64,000 nucleotides of DNA from Acaryochloris sp. CCMEE 5410 (GTDB lineage Bacteria > Cyanobacteriota > Cyanobacteriia > Thermosynechococcales > Thermosynechococcaceae), in assembly GCF_000238775.2 (NCBI RefSeq), contig NZ_AFEJ02000001.1, positions 1,488,001 to 1,552,000 of the forward strand, read 5' to 3'. Positions 35,512 through 45,362 of this stretch are shown in pieces; within the stretch, counting starts at the first letter, position 1; each line of letters opens with the position of its first letter. The position numbers were made by a program, and so were the translations under genes. Below the pieces are notes generated by a model, which did not search any database, had not been told where the DNA came from, and saw only the letters and a list, made by a program, of their open reading frames with translations.

Positions 35512-36990
35512 ATGAATACTGATCAGAAAGCCCTCTATAAAAGGATTCAAGACTTTTCAGTCGATCACCCTAATAGTGAATTCCCGTTGAGTCAGCGCTT
35601 GGCCCAGGAAAATGGTTGGACGATTGACTATACTCACCAAGCCATCAGCGAGTACAAAAAGTTCACTTTTTTAGCAGTTGTGACCGATCATCCCGTTGCC
35701 CCTTCTGATCCTGTCGATCAAGTCTGGCATCTACACCTGCTTTACACCCACTCTTATTGGGATGAGTTTTGCCCCAATGTTTTGCAGCAGTCCCTCCATC
35801 ATGGCCCAACCCAAGGAGGGAGAACAGAACAGGAAAAATTTCAGGATTGGTATGCAAAAACCCTTAGCAGCTATGTAACCTTCTTTGGCGAACCTCCCAG
35901 AAACATCTGGTCATCCCCTGAAGAGCGATTTAAAACCCACACCGCCTTCGTCCGAATCGATACCAATGCTTCATGGATTCTGCCAAAACTCTGGTCGACT
36001 CTCAACCTAAGTTGGCTTATTCCTTGCGCGATTGTACTGCTGGGGTTAACGGCTTATACGCCTCTGTCGTCCATAAATACGTGGAATCCTCTTAACTTTA
36101 ATGGCCCTGAATTTCTTCGCTTTTACCTTGTGGTCATAGCAGTGGGTATCGCCACTGCATTGAGCCTGCGTTTCTATCTGCAACAACCTGAACCCATTGG
36201 CTCTGCTTCGCCAGAACTTGATATCTATGAGGCCGCATATTTAGCGGAGGGGAGTTATCGAGCTGTTAATACTGCAATTGTAAATCTTGTGCAGCGGGGG
36301 CAAGTACAGCTAGACCAGCAGTCTCGATCTTTAGAATTGCTAGCAAACTTCCATGAAAGCAATCATGCTTTGGAACAGGCGATTCGGCAAGCGATCGCAA
36401 CGGATAACAACATCGAGCATGTTCAAACATCTGTTCTGCCGATCGCCATGGAAATTTCTCGAGATCTAGAAGGCCGGGGCATTCTTTTAGATGAGAGACA
36501 ATCCAAACAGTTTCGACTCTATCCTGCAAGTGTAATCTTTGCAGTTCTGTTACTGGGAACCAGTAAATGTTTCATTGGGATAGAACGTCATAAACCGATT
36601 GGCTACCTTATGCTGTTATGTTTGGCGGTGCTGTATGTAGGCTTTATGTTTCTAGCCAAGCGATTCCTTTATCGCAGCCGATTGGGTAACCGTCTTCTCA
36701 ATGCCTTGCGGACACAATACTCACACTTCAGACGAAAGAAAAGAGCTGAAGAATCATCCCAAAGCTTACCGGAGCATGTAATGGCTTTTGCTTTATTTGG
36801 TTCGAGCGTATTGGCTGGAAGTTCGTTGGCAGATATGGGCAAAGTCTTAGCACCTATTTCACCTCTAAGAACCAGCAGATTTAGTGATTCTAGTGGCTGT
36901 GCTGGTGGCTGTAATAGTTGTGGTAGCGGGTGCGGGAGTAGCTGTGGCAGTGGATGTGGTGGCGGTTGTGGTGGCTGCGGGGGAGGTTAA
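35512..36990 (+). CDS. GRDP-like N-terminus plus TIGR04222 membrane domain with Gly/Cys tail
   Basis: The 492-residue protein starts after a strong GGGAGGGG ribosome binding site. The first 130 residues include DPVDQVWHLHLLYTHSYWDEF, resembling the glycine-rich-domain protein (GRDP) family. The TIGR04222 part follows: two membrane helices, DIYEAAYLAEGSYRAVNTAI, then two more helices. The last 30 residues are almost only Gly, Cys and Ser, the exposed tail typical of this family. Proteins of this type have no known function. The tail could bind metal or crosslink by disulfides. Confidence 0.75.
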   Translation: MNTDQKALYKRIQDFSVDHPNSEFPLSQRLAQENGWTIDYTHQAISEYKKFTFLAVVTDHPVAPSDPVDQVWHLHLLYTHSYWDEFCPNVLQQSLHHGPTQGGRTEQEKFQDWYAKTLSSYVTFFGEPPRNIWSSPEERFKTHTAFVRIDTNASWILPKLWSTLNLSWLIPCAIVLLGLTAYTPLSSINTWNPLNFNGPEFLRFYLVVIAVGIATALSLRFYLQQPEPIGSASPELDIYEAAYLAEGSYRAVNTAIVNLVQRGQVQLDQQSRSLELLANFHESNHALEQAIRQAIATDNNIEHVQTSVLPIAMEISRDLEGRGILLDERQSKQFRLYPASVIFAVLLLGTSKCFIGIERHKPIGYLMLLCLAVLYVGFMFLAKRFLYRSRLGNRLLNALRTQYSHFRRKKRAEESSQSLPEHVMAFALFGSSVLAGSSLADMGKVLAPISPLRTSRFSDSSGCAGGCNSCGSGCGSSCGSGCGGGCGGCGGG

Positions 36991-36998
36991 GTTTTTAG

Positions 36999-37157
36999 CT
37001 ATTCTCCAAACAGCCAGGCAAAAAGACCAAGAACTAGACCCGCCGTTAACAGCTTGGGAATGCTCAGAGCGTGAAAGGCATCAATGGGCCAAAACAGCAT
37101 CATTTTGGTGATTTGAATGCTAATTCCTAAAAGGACAATAAAAACAACAGCAGGCAT
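36999..37157 (-). CDS. Small membrane protein, 52 residues
   Basis: A minus-strand frame from ATG 37157 to TAG 36999-37001 encodes two hydrophobic helices, AVVFIVLLGISIQ and LLTAGLVLGLFAWLFGE, joined by a short loop with KMMLFWPIDAFHALSIPK. GGGGAAGT just before the ATG is a plausible ribosome binding site. The composition is convincingly that of a small integral membrane protein. It is upstream of, and on the opposite side from, nothing that suggests a role. Confidence 0.6.
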   Translation of the reverse strand: MPAVVFIVLLGISIQITKMMLFWPIDAFHALSIPKLLTAGLVLGLFAWLFGE

Positions 37158-37216
37158 ACTTCCCCTCGGTTACTGCAGGTTTGCAACTTCAATGTAAGTG
37201 AGTTCAAGTCGGTTCT

Positions 37217-39193
37217 TTATTTTGGCTCTGATGGCTCAGTCGTTGCCGGTTGATTTGTTACCGGATCAGAGGTTGGAGCTTCTACAGATGATTTAGGTGT
37301 ATTCTCCCTAGGGTTAGTTTGTGGTTCTTCGACTGATGGACCCCCTTCTGGTGGGGAAGTAACAGAGGATTTCGATTCCGTATCAGAGTTGGTATCGTTT
37401 GTGGTATCGCTATCGGTTGGAGGGGTATCACTCTCAGATTGCGCCGAAGATTCTTCTGATTGTTCCTCTTCCTCCTTGGCTTTTTTAAGTTCGGCTCGCA
37501 CCAACGCTTGAATCCGCTGATGCTCCTCAATACCTTCATAGGCATAGCGATTATAGCCATTGTCCGTAATTAAAGTTTCGAGGTACTGAACCCGCTCCAA
37601 GCTACCAGGATGAGTCGAGAACCACGGGGCAACGAAGGGTTTATCTTCCTTACCTAAGGTCACCATCAAATTACGAAGACCATCTGCTGCATAGTTCGCA
37701 GACGCTAAAAGGCGAGTTCCTAAAACATCTGCCTGTCGTTCCATCTCCCGGCTATAGTCAGCCACTACTACGCTAGTAAATAATCCACCCACATAAGGAA
37801 TTAATCGAGTCAGTCCACCGGCTTCCGCGCTTTCCGTGGCGATTTGAAATCCATGGGAGAGAACCGCATGAGCCAGTTCATGGGCAATCAATCCCGCTAA
37901 CTCAGCTTCCGAGTTGCTTTTGAGGATGGCGCCGCCATTAATAAAGATTTTGCCTCCAGGCAATGCAAACGCATTGAGTTTTTCGTTATTAACGACATAA
38001 AACTGGTAGTTGAACTCCCGCCCGGCTATTGGTGTTAGTTTTTGGGCAATTCGATCGATATAGTCTTGAACGTCTGGGTTCTCTATAAGAGGGAGTTGAC
38101 GTTTGGCTCGATTTGCGATCGCATCTCCCACTGCTGACTCTCCCCTCAACAACAGGATGGAAGTCTGCAAAGCGGACAAACCAGGTATCGGGCTCCCTGT
38201 AATCGCAATCCCCAAAGCCCCCGTAATAAAACTACCAATCGTATTGTTCGTAATCTGTGTGCGCAGACGGGCTCGGAAGCGATCCTGGTATTCCTCCGAT
38301 AAGCGTGCAAACTCCGGGGCTTCTGGATGATCGGGATTCAACAGCGAAAACTGGCGGGCTGTAATTGAAGCCTCTAGCCATTGTTTAACCTGAGTTTGCT
38401 GTTGCATGAGTCCTTTTTGCAACTCAGGCTGATTGGGATAAAGTGCAGCAGCCCGCGCCATTACCCCTAAAGCCTCATCATTTTTGTCATCCCCAACTAA
38501 TTCCTCTGCCAGCCGCAAATGTCCGGGTACAAATTCGGGATACTCCTTCACCAACAGTCTCAGGGGCACAAAAATTCTTGTTTTCAGCTGGAGTTCAGAA
38601 CCGGCTTGAGCTTCTCGCCAATACACTCGGCCACCAGGTGGCAATTGAGCTGGATCCTGCATCGGCTCAGCCAGAGGTTCGGCCATTGCACGATCTGAGA
38701 ATGGGCGTTTCGCCTGCTGATAGAGAGCTGTAGCAGCTTCAATTTGACCCGATTGATACAGCCGATCAGCCTCGATCAACACCTTTAGCCTAGCTTCCTC
38801 CTCCGAAGACTTTGATGTTTGATCATCTGCCTCCCCTTTATCCTCGGATGGAGGCTGCTTATCTGCCTCACCTTTATCAGGCCTCGTATCTCTCTGACCA
38901 GATGCTTCATCAGGTTCAGATAAGAGTGAGGGATCATCAGCTATCTCTTCAGACTGAGATAGACTACGATTGGCCTGAGCTACAGCTAAAGTCGAGGTTG
39001 AACTATCAGTCTGACTCCGGGGTGGAGAAGATAAATAGATATGTTTGGATGGTTGGCGCGAACTGATCTCTGAAGTTTCTGATAATACAGGCAATAATTT
39101 AACCTGCTCAATCGCTACCCCATCCGTAGCTCCACTCATAAGGGAACTAACAACGGTCAGAAACAGACAGGATCTAAAAGCAACGAAGGACAT
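37217..39193 (-). CDS. M48-family metalloprotease with TPR-like region and acidic tail
   Basis: The 658-residue protein is exported (N-terminal signal-like helix). Residues about 90-130 are acidic and low-complexity. TPR-like helices lie at 140-300. An M48 domain is at about 355-555, with HELAHAVLSH (two zinc His) and the third ligand Glu in REMERQADVLG. The C-terminal 90 residues are Ser/Thr/Glu/Pro-rich and disordered. This resembles BepA/YfgC-type proteases that monitor outer-membrane protein assembly; that role is inferred. Start MSFVAFRSC is the natural signal peptide start. Confidence 0.88.
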   Translation of the reverse strand: MSFVAFRSCLFLTVVSSLMSGATDGVAIEQVKLLPVLSETSEISSRQPSKHIYLSSPPRSQTDSSTSTLAVAQANRSLSQSEEIADDPSLLSEPDEASGQRDTRPDKGEADKQPPSEDKGEADDQTSKSSEEEARLKVLIEADRLYQSGQIEAATALYQQAKRPFSDRAMAEPLAEPMQDPAQLPPGGRVYWREAQAGSELQLKTRIFVPLRLLVKEYPEFVPGHLRLAEELVGDDKNDEALGVMARAAALYPNQPELQKGLMQQQTQVKQWLEASITARQFSLLNPDHPEAPEFARLSEEYQDRFRARLRTQITNNTIGSFITGALGIAITGSPIPGLSALQTSILLLRGESAVGDAIANRAKRQLPLIENPDVQDYIDRIAQKLTPIAGREFNYQFYVVNNEKLNAFALPGGKIFINGGAILKSNSEAELAGLIAHELAHAVLSHGFQIATESAEAGGLTRLIPYVGGLFTSVVVADYSREMERQADVLGTRLLASANYAADGLRNLMVTLGKEDKPFVAPWFSTHPGSLERVQYLETLITDNGYNRYAYEGIEEHQRIQALVRAELKKAKEEEEQSEESSAQSESDTPPTDSDTTNDTNSDTESKSSVTSPPEGGPSVEEPQTNPRENTPKSSVEAPTSDPVTNQPATTEPSEPK

Positions 39194-39353
39194 ACTGCCT
39201 ATAGTATTAACGGCAAAGAATGCTCTCTTCTAGAACGTGATCTGCACCAGCATTCGGTCAAAACAGCCAACATATACAGAGAGACAATCACAGCCCCATT
39301 GAATGGGCCACTCTTATGTCCAAGTATATGCTCTTAAATGGACGAACTTTATT

Positions 39354-39689
39354 CTATACCTGGCTATATCCAAAGTTTAGAGTCAGCTTCCGTAATGTCG
39401 CCATCCACATATCGGGTGGATCGCAATAACGTTCCAGCTGAATAATCTGGTAGTGGCTAGAGCTGCCCAAACCAGAGATCTCAATATAGTCTCCAGGCTT
39501 GACACCGTCTCTTTGGGTCGTCATGTAATAAAGACTTTGATCCGGCGAGGCCTCTAACACAAACTGATTATTGACATCTCTCCAAAGATATTGGTGCCAC
39601 TTGCGTCCCGCTGCAAGGCATTGGTAAGGATATGAGCGACTTCGATTCGTCAATTTACTCAATTTGACTTGAAGGGCATGAAGGCTCAT
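39354..39689 (-). CDS. Conserved hypothetical protein
   Basis: The 111-residue protein is soluble and rich in aromatic and basic residues (YPYQCLAAGRKWHQYLWRDV) with a beta-strand-rich C-terminal half (DYIEISGLGSSSHYQIIQLE). I know similar small proteins in cyanobacteria but no assigned function. It lies alone between the M48 protease and the lepA upstream region. Confidence 0.55.
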   Translation of the reverse strand: MSLHALQVKLSKLTNRSRSYPYQCLAAGRKWHQYLWRDVNNQFVLEASPDQSLYYMTTQRDGVKPGDYIEISGLGSSSHYQIIQLERYCDPPDMWMATLRKLTLNFGYSQV

Positions 39690-40257
39690 GTAATATCTCC
39701 ACTGAAAAATTGCTCAAAGCAAACCATATTTGTATTCTAGAGAACCATCGTGAAAAAGCTGTGAACGGGTATAGCGTTATTTTCTGTTGATAAGTAAAAA
39801 ATATTTCCTCCTAATCTACATACCATAGAATCTACCTACAGATAAGATTTATTTCTGAAGAGAGGTTGAATAATCTGGTAAGTTTTCTTATACGGAAATT
39901 GGCTCTAGCCTTTATATACAAAGCACACAAGTACTTTAATTGACTATCCAGCTCTAAAAAACAACTAATATTGATTCTTTACAAATAACGTTAATCAATC
40001 AAGCATTGTTAGTCTTGACCAAGCAAGATTGTATCACTCTAAAAATTCGCTCAAACCCTCCTTCTCTTAAGATTTATTTAATCTAAATGTTACGATTTCA
40101 CTATTTTCAAGAAAAAATGGGTTTTTGAGGAATGTGGTGAAATGCTGGGAAAATTCCCACGTCCTTAGCCCGCTCCATTCAGTGGACTGGATTAAGAAGG
40201 ATTACAATTCATTCATAAGATGCCGCGATTATTCTGCTAAGGACTGGCCAAATTTCC
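39690..40257 (+). other. AT-rich spacer upstream of lepA
   Basis: 568 bases without a credible frame. It contains AT-rich tracts and presumably the lepA promoter. No RNA gene was recognised. Confidence 0.4.
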
Positions 40258-42069
40258 ATGACTGATGTTCCTGTCTCTCGTATTCGAAATTTTTCCATCA
40301 TTGCCCACATCGACCACGGGAAGTCGACCCTAGCGGATCGCCTGTTGCAAACCACCGGCACTGTGGCTGATCGAGAGATGAAAGAACAGTTTCTCGACAA
40401 TATGGAACTAGAGCGAGAGCGGGGAATTACGATTAAGCTCCAAGCGGCCCGTATGGCCTACCAAGCATCTGACAAGGAAGATTACGTCCTTAATTTGATT
40501 GATACTCCTGGGCATGTTGATTTCTCCTATGAAGTCTCCCGATCTCTGGCCGCCTGTGAAGGTGCTCTGTTGGTGGTGGATGCGTCTCAAGGGGTAGAAG
40601 CACAAACGTTAGCCAATGTTTATCTCGCCATCGAACATGACTTAGAAATCATTCCGGTCCTCAACAAAATTGATTTACCCGGCGCTGAACCGGATCGGGT
40701 CAAGCAAGAGATTGAAGAGATTGTCGGCTTAGACTGTAGCGGAGCCATTCTGGCATCTGCCAAAACCGGAATCGGCATTGAAGAGATTCTGGAATCCATC
40801 GTCCATTTGGTCCCCCCACCGGAAGATACAACTCAAAAGCCTTTGCGAGCCTTGATTTTTGATAGCTATTACGATCTATATCGAGGGGTCGTGGTTTATT
40901 TTCGCGTGATGGATGGCACTGTCAAAAAAGGCGATCGCGTTCGCCTAATGGCATCCGGCAAGGAATACGACGTTGATGAATTAGGGGTACTGTCCCCCAC
41001 CCAAGTCCAAGTGGACGAATTGCATGCTGGGGAAGTGGGTTACATTGCTGCTGCGATTAAAGCCGTTGAGGATGCCCGAGTCGGTGACACGATTACCCTA
41101 GCCAAAGCCCAAGCAGCTGAACCGCTACCTGGCTATGTAGAAGCTAAACCCATGGTATTTTGCGGCATGTTTCCCACTGATGCCGATCAATTCCCAGATT
41201 TACGAGATGCTTTAGAGCGTCTCAAACTCAATGACGCAGCGTTGAATTATGAACCTGAAACCTCTAGTGCCATGGGATTTGGGTTTCGGTGTGGGTTCTT
41301 AGGCCTCCTGCATATGGAAATCGTGCAAGAGCGCCTGGAACGAGAATATAACTTGGATTTGATCATTACGGCTCCCTCTGTGGTTTATCGGATCACGACC
41401 CTTAAGGGCGAAACCTTGCTGATCGATAACCCTAGCTCCCTCCCAGACCCTCAACATCGCGAAAAAATCGAGGAACCGTTTGTTCAGGTCGATATGATTA
41501 CCCCTGAAGAATATGTCGGCACTCTGATGGAGCTAGGTCAGAGCCGTCGTGGTACCTTCAAAGACATGAAATATCTCACCCCAGGGCGAACGACCCTGGT
41601 ATACGAGTTGCCCTTAGCTGAAGTGGTCACTGACTTCTTTGATCAGATGAAGTCTCGTTCTCGCGGATATGCCAGCATGGAATATCACTTGATTGGCTAT
41701 CGTGAAAATCCCCTGGTCAAGTTAGATATATTGATTAACGCCGATCCCGTTGATTCCCTAGCGGCGATTGTCCATCGAGATAAGGCGTATTACACAGGGC
41801 GCGCTTTGGTGAGTAAGCTACGAGAGCTAATTCCCAGACATCAATTTAAGATTCCGATACAAGCTGCGATTGGAGCTAAGGTGATTGCCAGTGAAAGCAT
41901 TCCAGCGCTTAGAAAAGACGTATTAGCGAAATGCTATGGTGGCGACGTTTCTCGAAAGCGCAAGCTCCTAGAAAAGCAAAAGGCAGGTAAAAAGCGAATG
42001 AAGTCCGTGGGACGAGTTGATGTTCCCCAAGAAGCCTTTATGGCTGTTCTGAGGATTACGGATGAATAA
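40258..42069 (+). CDS. lepA: Elongation factor 4 (LepA), ribosome back-translocase GTPase
   Basis: The 603-residue protein starts [30 protein letters not shown]. GTPase motifs are AHIDHGKS (G1), the RGITIK switch I, DTPGHVD (G3), NKIDLPGA (G4) and SAKTG (G5). Domains II, III, V and the LepA-specific C-terminal domain are complete, ending near [15 protein letters not shown]4 remodels or back-translocates stalled ribosomes. Its length and order match other cyanobacterial LepA proteins. Confidence 0.98.
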   Translation: MTDVPVSRIRNFSIIAHIDHGKSTLADRLLQTTGTVADREMKEQFLDNMELERERGITIKLQAARMAYQASDKEDYVLNLIDTPGHVDFSYEVSRSLAACEGALLVVDASQGVEAQTLANVYLAIEHDLEIIPVLNKIDLPGAEPDRVKQEIEEIVGLDCSGAILASAKTGIGIEEILESIVHLVPPPEDTTQKPLRALIFDSYYDLYRGVVVYFRVMDGTVKKGDRVRLMASGKEYDVDELGVLSPTQVQVDELHAGEVGYIAAAIKAVEDARVGDTITLAKAQAAEPLPGYVEAKPMVFCGMFPTDADQFPDLRDALERLKLNDAALNYEPETSSAMGFGFRCGFLGLLHMEIVQERLEREYNLDLIITAPSVVYRITTLKGETLLIDNPSSLPDPQHREKIEEPFVQVDMITPEEYVGTLMELGQSRRGTFKDMKYLTPGRTTLVYELPLAEVVTDFFDQMKSRSRGYASMEYHLIGYRENPLVKLDILINADPVDSLAAIVHRDKAYYTGRALVSKLRELIPRHQFKIPIQAAIGAKVIASESIPALRKDVLAKCYGGDVSRKRKLLEKQKAGKKRMKSVGRVDVPQEAFMAVLRITDE

Positions 42070-42095
42070 ATTCAATTTTCTCCCAGAACAGGAAA

Positions 42096-42121
42096 GCCCC
42101 TAGCAAATAATTTCTAGGGGC
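42096..42121 (+). terminator. Hairpin after lepA
   Basis: GCCCCTAG and CTAGGGGC pair perfectly around a 10-base AT-rich loop, 27 bases after the lepA stop. There is no T-run behind it, which is common in cyanobacteria. It may end or stabilise the lepA transcript. Confidence 0.55.
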
Positions 42122-42284
42122 AGCTATGGCTTATCAACCTACTCAGGATGCCCATTTTTAGGTGACTTTGGCGCTTTACAAACAAAAAAAGTTTGGAGTC
42201 AGTATCAATTTTTTTTGATGCTTTGGCTATAATCAAGATAGTTTAATAGGGGACGTCAGCCCATATTTTGATGCATAATAGCGC

Positions 42285-42755
42285 TTATCGCTGAAACCAT
42301 GCGGTCAGGGCAACTGCTAGGGCATCTGCCGCGTCATCTGGCCGAGGCAAGCAATCTAAGCAGAGTTCTCTGGCAACGGCTTCTTGCACAGCAATCTTAT
42401 CTGCTGCGCCATATCCAGTTAGAGCCAACTTAATCTGGGCCGGTGTGTATTCAATAATGGGAAGCTGATGCTGTGCTAAGACCAGCAAGACAACCCCACG
42501 AGCTTGGGCTACCAAAATTGTATTGCCCATGCGATAGAAGAAAAGTTTTTCTATCGCCACCACATCAGGCTGATGGGTGTTGAGAACTTGATGTAAGTCC
42601 TCATAAATAATCTGCAATCGTTCCCCAATATCTGTTTTGGCTGGTGTTTGGATAATTCCAAAGTCAAGGAGTCCAATGCTATCAGACTCTGTACAAATCA
42701 CCCCGAAGCCTAAGGACGCTAATCCCGGATCTAAACCCAAAATTTTTTTTGTCAC
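42285..42755 (-). CDS. ruvC: Holliday junction resolvase RuvC
   Basis: The 156-residue protein has the RNase H-like fold with catalytic acidic residues: the Asp of ILGLDPG near 8, the Glu of AIEKLFF near 68, and the DAADALA Asp pair near 141-144. RuvC cleaves four-way junctions made during recombination. GTG 42755 is preferred because the family begins directly with the [10 protein letters not shown] strand; the frame extends to ATG 42806 without similarity. No ruvA or ruvB is nearby. Confidence 0.93.
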   Translation of the reverse strand: MTKKILGLDPGLASLGFGVICTESDSIGLLDFGIIQTPAKTDIGERLQIIYEDLHQVLNTHQPDVVAIEKLFFYRMGNTILVAQARGVVLLVLAQHQLPIIEYTPAQIKLALTGYGAADKIAVQEAVARELCLDCLPRPDDAADALAVALTAWFQR

Positions 42756-42973
42756 TATTGATAGAGCAGCCTTTAAGCACAACGTATGACAATAGGCTAC
42801 AGTCATGAGGTCTTCAAGATAGGGTTTCGCCTTATATTGGCCTCGATTCTCTATCCTAGGATTCTTATAATAGTAAGACGTTATGTCATTAACTGACTTT
42901 CAACTCGTATAGGAGCAGTCTGTACTGTTTCAGTTTGATTTTTACCTTCCTATAGAAACCCATAGAAACCGGA

Positions 42974-43564
42974 ATGACTTTCCCTATCTATCTCAGCCTT
43001 ACCCCTTTACAGACTCCTTTGATTGCGGGCTTTTTTCTACCCATTGATGGCCTCTTCTCTACCCAAGGGGTGATGGTGATGCTTTTAGCTGCCTATGCTG
43101 GGGCTATGTGGATGTTCCTGTCGAGTGCGCCCAAGGTGCATACTCTGATGGTGTCAGATCTGGAATTAGCCCGCCAGTTTTTTGAAGGAGAGCTGCAGTT
43201 ACGAACGGCAGAAGTTCCCCTTCACTACTACTACAACTATGAGCAAACCTTAGGCCTATCAGGGATAGATCCCCTCTATATGTCTACGGACTTTGGCCGA
43301 CCAGCTATGCAGCAATTAAGCGGAACGGATGGCTTTTGGTATCAACTCAAAAAAAATGTCCAGTTGCATGTGATTGGTGGTGCAAGCATTGGGGACAAAA
43401 ATAGACAGCGTCATGTTTGCTTTGACCATGACTGCCTAGAGCAGATTTTGATGAAGGTGCAAACCCGCTATGTGAAATATAAGATTCGGCGCGAAAAACC
43501 ACTAAACTTCTTAGTTAAGACCTACGAAGGTGCTGTAATAGAATTTGCAGAAGTTTCTAATTAG
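42974..43564 (+). CDS. Conserved cyanobacterial protein, glyoxalase-like fold possible
   Basis: The 196-residue protein has an N-terminal membrane segment ([19 protein letters not shown]) followed by a soluble domain with [20 protein letters not shown], a pattern resembling vicinal-oxygen-chelate (glyoxalase-like) proteins. No complete metal triad can be assigned with confidence. It precedes menB by eight bases and may be co-transcribed with it. Confidence 0.55.
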   Translation: MTFPIYLSLTPLQTPLIAGFFLPIDGLFSTQGVMVMLLAAYAGAMWMFLSSAPKVHTLMVSDLELARQFFEGELQLRTAEVPLHYYYNYEQTLGLSGIDPLYMSTDFGRPAMQQLSGTDGFWYQLKKNVQLHVIGGASIGDKNRQRHVCFDHDCLEQILMKVQTRYVKYKIRREKPLNFLVKTYEGAVIEFAEVSN

Positions 43565-43572
43565 CGCAAGTC

Positions 43573-44406
43573 ATGTCTTTCTCTTGGCAATCCGTCAAAT
43601 CCTATCAAGATATCCTGTATCACAAAGCTGACGGCATTGCCAAAATTACCATTAATCGGCCCCATAAACGGAACGCCTTTCGGCCCCAAACGATTTTTGA
43701 ACTTTATGATGCTTTTATCGACGCTCGAGAAGACCCGAGCCTTGGGGTTATTCTGCTCACTGGGGCCGGTCCCCATACAGATGGTAAATATGCGTTTTGC
43801 TCTGGTGGGGACCAAAGTATTCGAGGGGAAGCGGGCTATGTCGGCGATGATGGCGTTCCCCGCCTGAATGTTCTCGATCTCCAACGGTTAATTCGATCGA
43901 TCCCTAAAGTCGTCATTGCTCTTGTCGCAGGATATGCCATTGGTGGCGGACATGTCTTGCACTTGATCTGTGATCTATCCATTGCGGCAGACAATGCCAT
44001 TTTTGGCCAAACTGGCCCCAAAGTGGGCAGCTTTGATGGCGGTTTTGGGGCGAGCTATCTAGCCCGGGTGGTGGGCCAAAAGAAGGCCCGAGAAATATGG
44101 TTTCTCTGCCGCCAATACGATGCCCAAGCAGCCTTATCGATGGGCTTAGTGAATACGGTCGTTCCAGTCGCAGAACTCGAAGCGGAAGGGATTCAGTGGG
44201 CTCAAGAGATTTTGCAGAAAAGTCCGTTGGCCATCCGCTGTCTTAAAGCTGCTTTTAACGCAGATTGTGATGGGCAGGCCGGTATTCAAGAATTGGCTGG
44301 GAATGCCACGTTGTTGTTTTACATGAATGAAGAAAGTGCAGAGGGGAAAAATGCCTTTCTCGAAAAACGCGATCCGAATTTTCGGCAATTTCCTTGGCGG
44401 CCTTGA
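43573..44406 (+). CDS. menB: 1,4-dihydroxy-2-naphthoyl-CoA synthase
   Basis: The 277-residue crotonase-fold protein closes the second ring of the naphthoquinone during phylloquinone (menaquinone) synthesis. It shows [27 protein letters not shown] (oxyanion loop and CoA contact), [13 protein letters not shown] and [20 protein letters not shown], all characteristic of MenB. Phylloquinone is the photosystem I electron acceptor, so the gene is expected to be essential. A perfect hairpin 65 bases after the stop is probably its terminator. Confidence 0.96.
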   Translation: MSFSWQSVKSYQDILYHKADGIAKITINRPHKRNAFRPQTIFELYDAFIDAREDPSLGVILLTGAGPHTDGKYAFCSGGDQSIRGEAGYVGDDGVPRLNVLDLQRLIRSIPKVVIALVAGYAIGGGHVLHLICDLSIAADNAIFGQTGPKVGSFDGGFGASYLARVVGQKKAREIWFLCRQYDAQAALSMGLVNTVVPVAELEAEGIQWAQEILQKSPLAIRCLKAAFNADCDGQAGIQELAGNATLLFYMNEESAEGKNAFLEKRDPNFRQFPWRP

Positions 44407-44470
44407 TGAGTCATGGGATGATCCTAAGCTGGAAAGCGGCATCCTATAGCACCATTGGCTGATATACAGT

Positions 44471-44499
44471 TCAGGGAGCAAGTTTGACTTGCTCCCTGA
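44471..44499 (+). terminator. Perfect 13-bp hairpin after menB
   Basis: TCAGGGAGCAAGT and ACTTGCTCCCTGA are exact inverted repeats around a 3-base loop (TTG), followed by TTTAAATGG. This is the strongest hairpin between menB and the convergent small gene and can terminate either transcript. Confidence 0.75.
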
Positions 44500-44583
44500 T
44501 TTAAATGGTTTATGAATTGATCTGAAGACTCAGACTGGGTTAAAAGGTTTTGATAAATCGCATCATATGGTTATAGATGCCGT

Positions 44584-44832
44584 CTAAAGTGTTGGGGTTA
44601 GAACTCGGCGAGCAGATACGGTCTCTAATCGATAGGGTTCAATGGATTTCTGTTGATGACTAACGGAGAGAACCTCTATGGTAGAAGAAAAACTTGGGAT
44701 CATTAGAGAACACGCTTTCCACTCCCCACGAACTGGAGCCCCAAGCCGCTGACACTGTCCGCCCCGTCTTCCCTCTGGTGAGTAATGTTGACAATAGCGG
44801 CAGGCAAAGGTGGGAGAACTCAAATTTTTCAT
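44584..44832 (-). CDS. Small cysteine-containing cyanobacterial protein
   Basis: The 82-residue protein begins MKNLSSPTFACRYCQHYSPE and has four Cys in the pattern C-x2-C, then single Cys in GGQCQRLG and KACSL, a likely zinc or iron-sulfur knuckle. The segment GRRGGQCQRLGAPVRGEW is conserved in cyanobacteria as far as I know. Function unknown. It is convergent with menB. Confidence 0.65.
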   Translation of the reverse strand: MKNLSSPTFACRYCQHYSPEGRRGGQCQRLGAPVRGEWKACSLMIPSFSSTIEVLSVSHQQKSIEPYRLETVSARRVLTPTL

Positions 44833-45362
44833 AGAGTGAGTTGAAAATCAGTAGTTTAATAAACAGAAAAACTTCGTAATATTTGTTAATGATTTCGAAG
44901 TATTTCCTTAGTTTTGCTAAGGATTTCTGTAGTGGGTTATTAGCCTTCTTTATATTAGGTTTCCCAAATTTCGGGTTTGTACCATTGGATGGCCGATAAA
45001 ACCTTTAATAGCAAGCTGTTAGGTGATCCCCTGCCATTAAAGCTGCATTCATCTTTTCTTTATGTTTGACATAAGCAAACCTATAAAAAACTTTAAAACA
45101 GGTCTTCGGATTCGATGAATGAAAGACCTAGTCTGCATTCCCAGAAAAAATATAAAGTACAAAAATGGGGCAATGGTTAGGGTACCCTGATGAATCGGTC
45201 AGGGAGGCAGCAAGGTCAAAAAACTCACTATTGTTCTAGCTGTATCTTTGTATAGATTCGCAAAACTTATCGTCAATTTGGCTACTAATTCTCATAAGTT
45301 TGTGCGAAAACAAGAAAAAAAATTATTCAGGATTTTGTTTCAGGAATAGAAAAGAAAACGTG
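44833..45362 (+). other. Intergenic region with a candidate structured RNA
   Basis: About 530 bases between two divergent genes, with no supported reading frame. The part 45125-45217 can fold into a branched structure and is listed separately. The remainder is AT-rich. Confidence 0.4.
45125..45217 (+). ncRNA. Candidate structured RNA, 93 bases
   Basis: GACCT (45125-45129) pairs with AGGTC (45213-45217), and CTGC (45133-45136) pairs with GCAG (45207-45210). Inside, CCC...GGGG and CCCTGA/TCAGGG (45185-45190 with 45199-45204) can form two further hairpins. Together these give a closed branched fold. The 3' part GGTCAGGGAGGCAGC recalls the bacterial SRP RNA core, but the GGAA tetraloop is absent, so I do not call it that. 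Strand is assumed from the pairing only; G-U pairs do not discriminate. Confidence 0.3.

Noticed and set aside
45180-45217. Possible SRP (4.5S) RNA from GGTCAGGGAGGCAGC
   Set aside because: The invariant GGAA tetraloop and the symmetric loop partner are absent and the hairpin loop is in the wrong place, so only a generic structured RNA is suggested.
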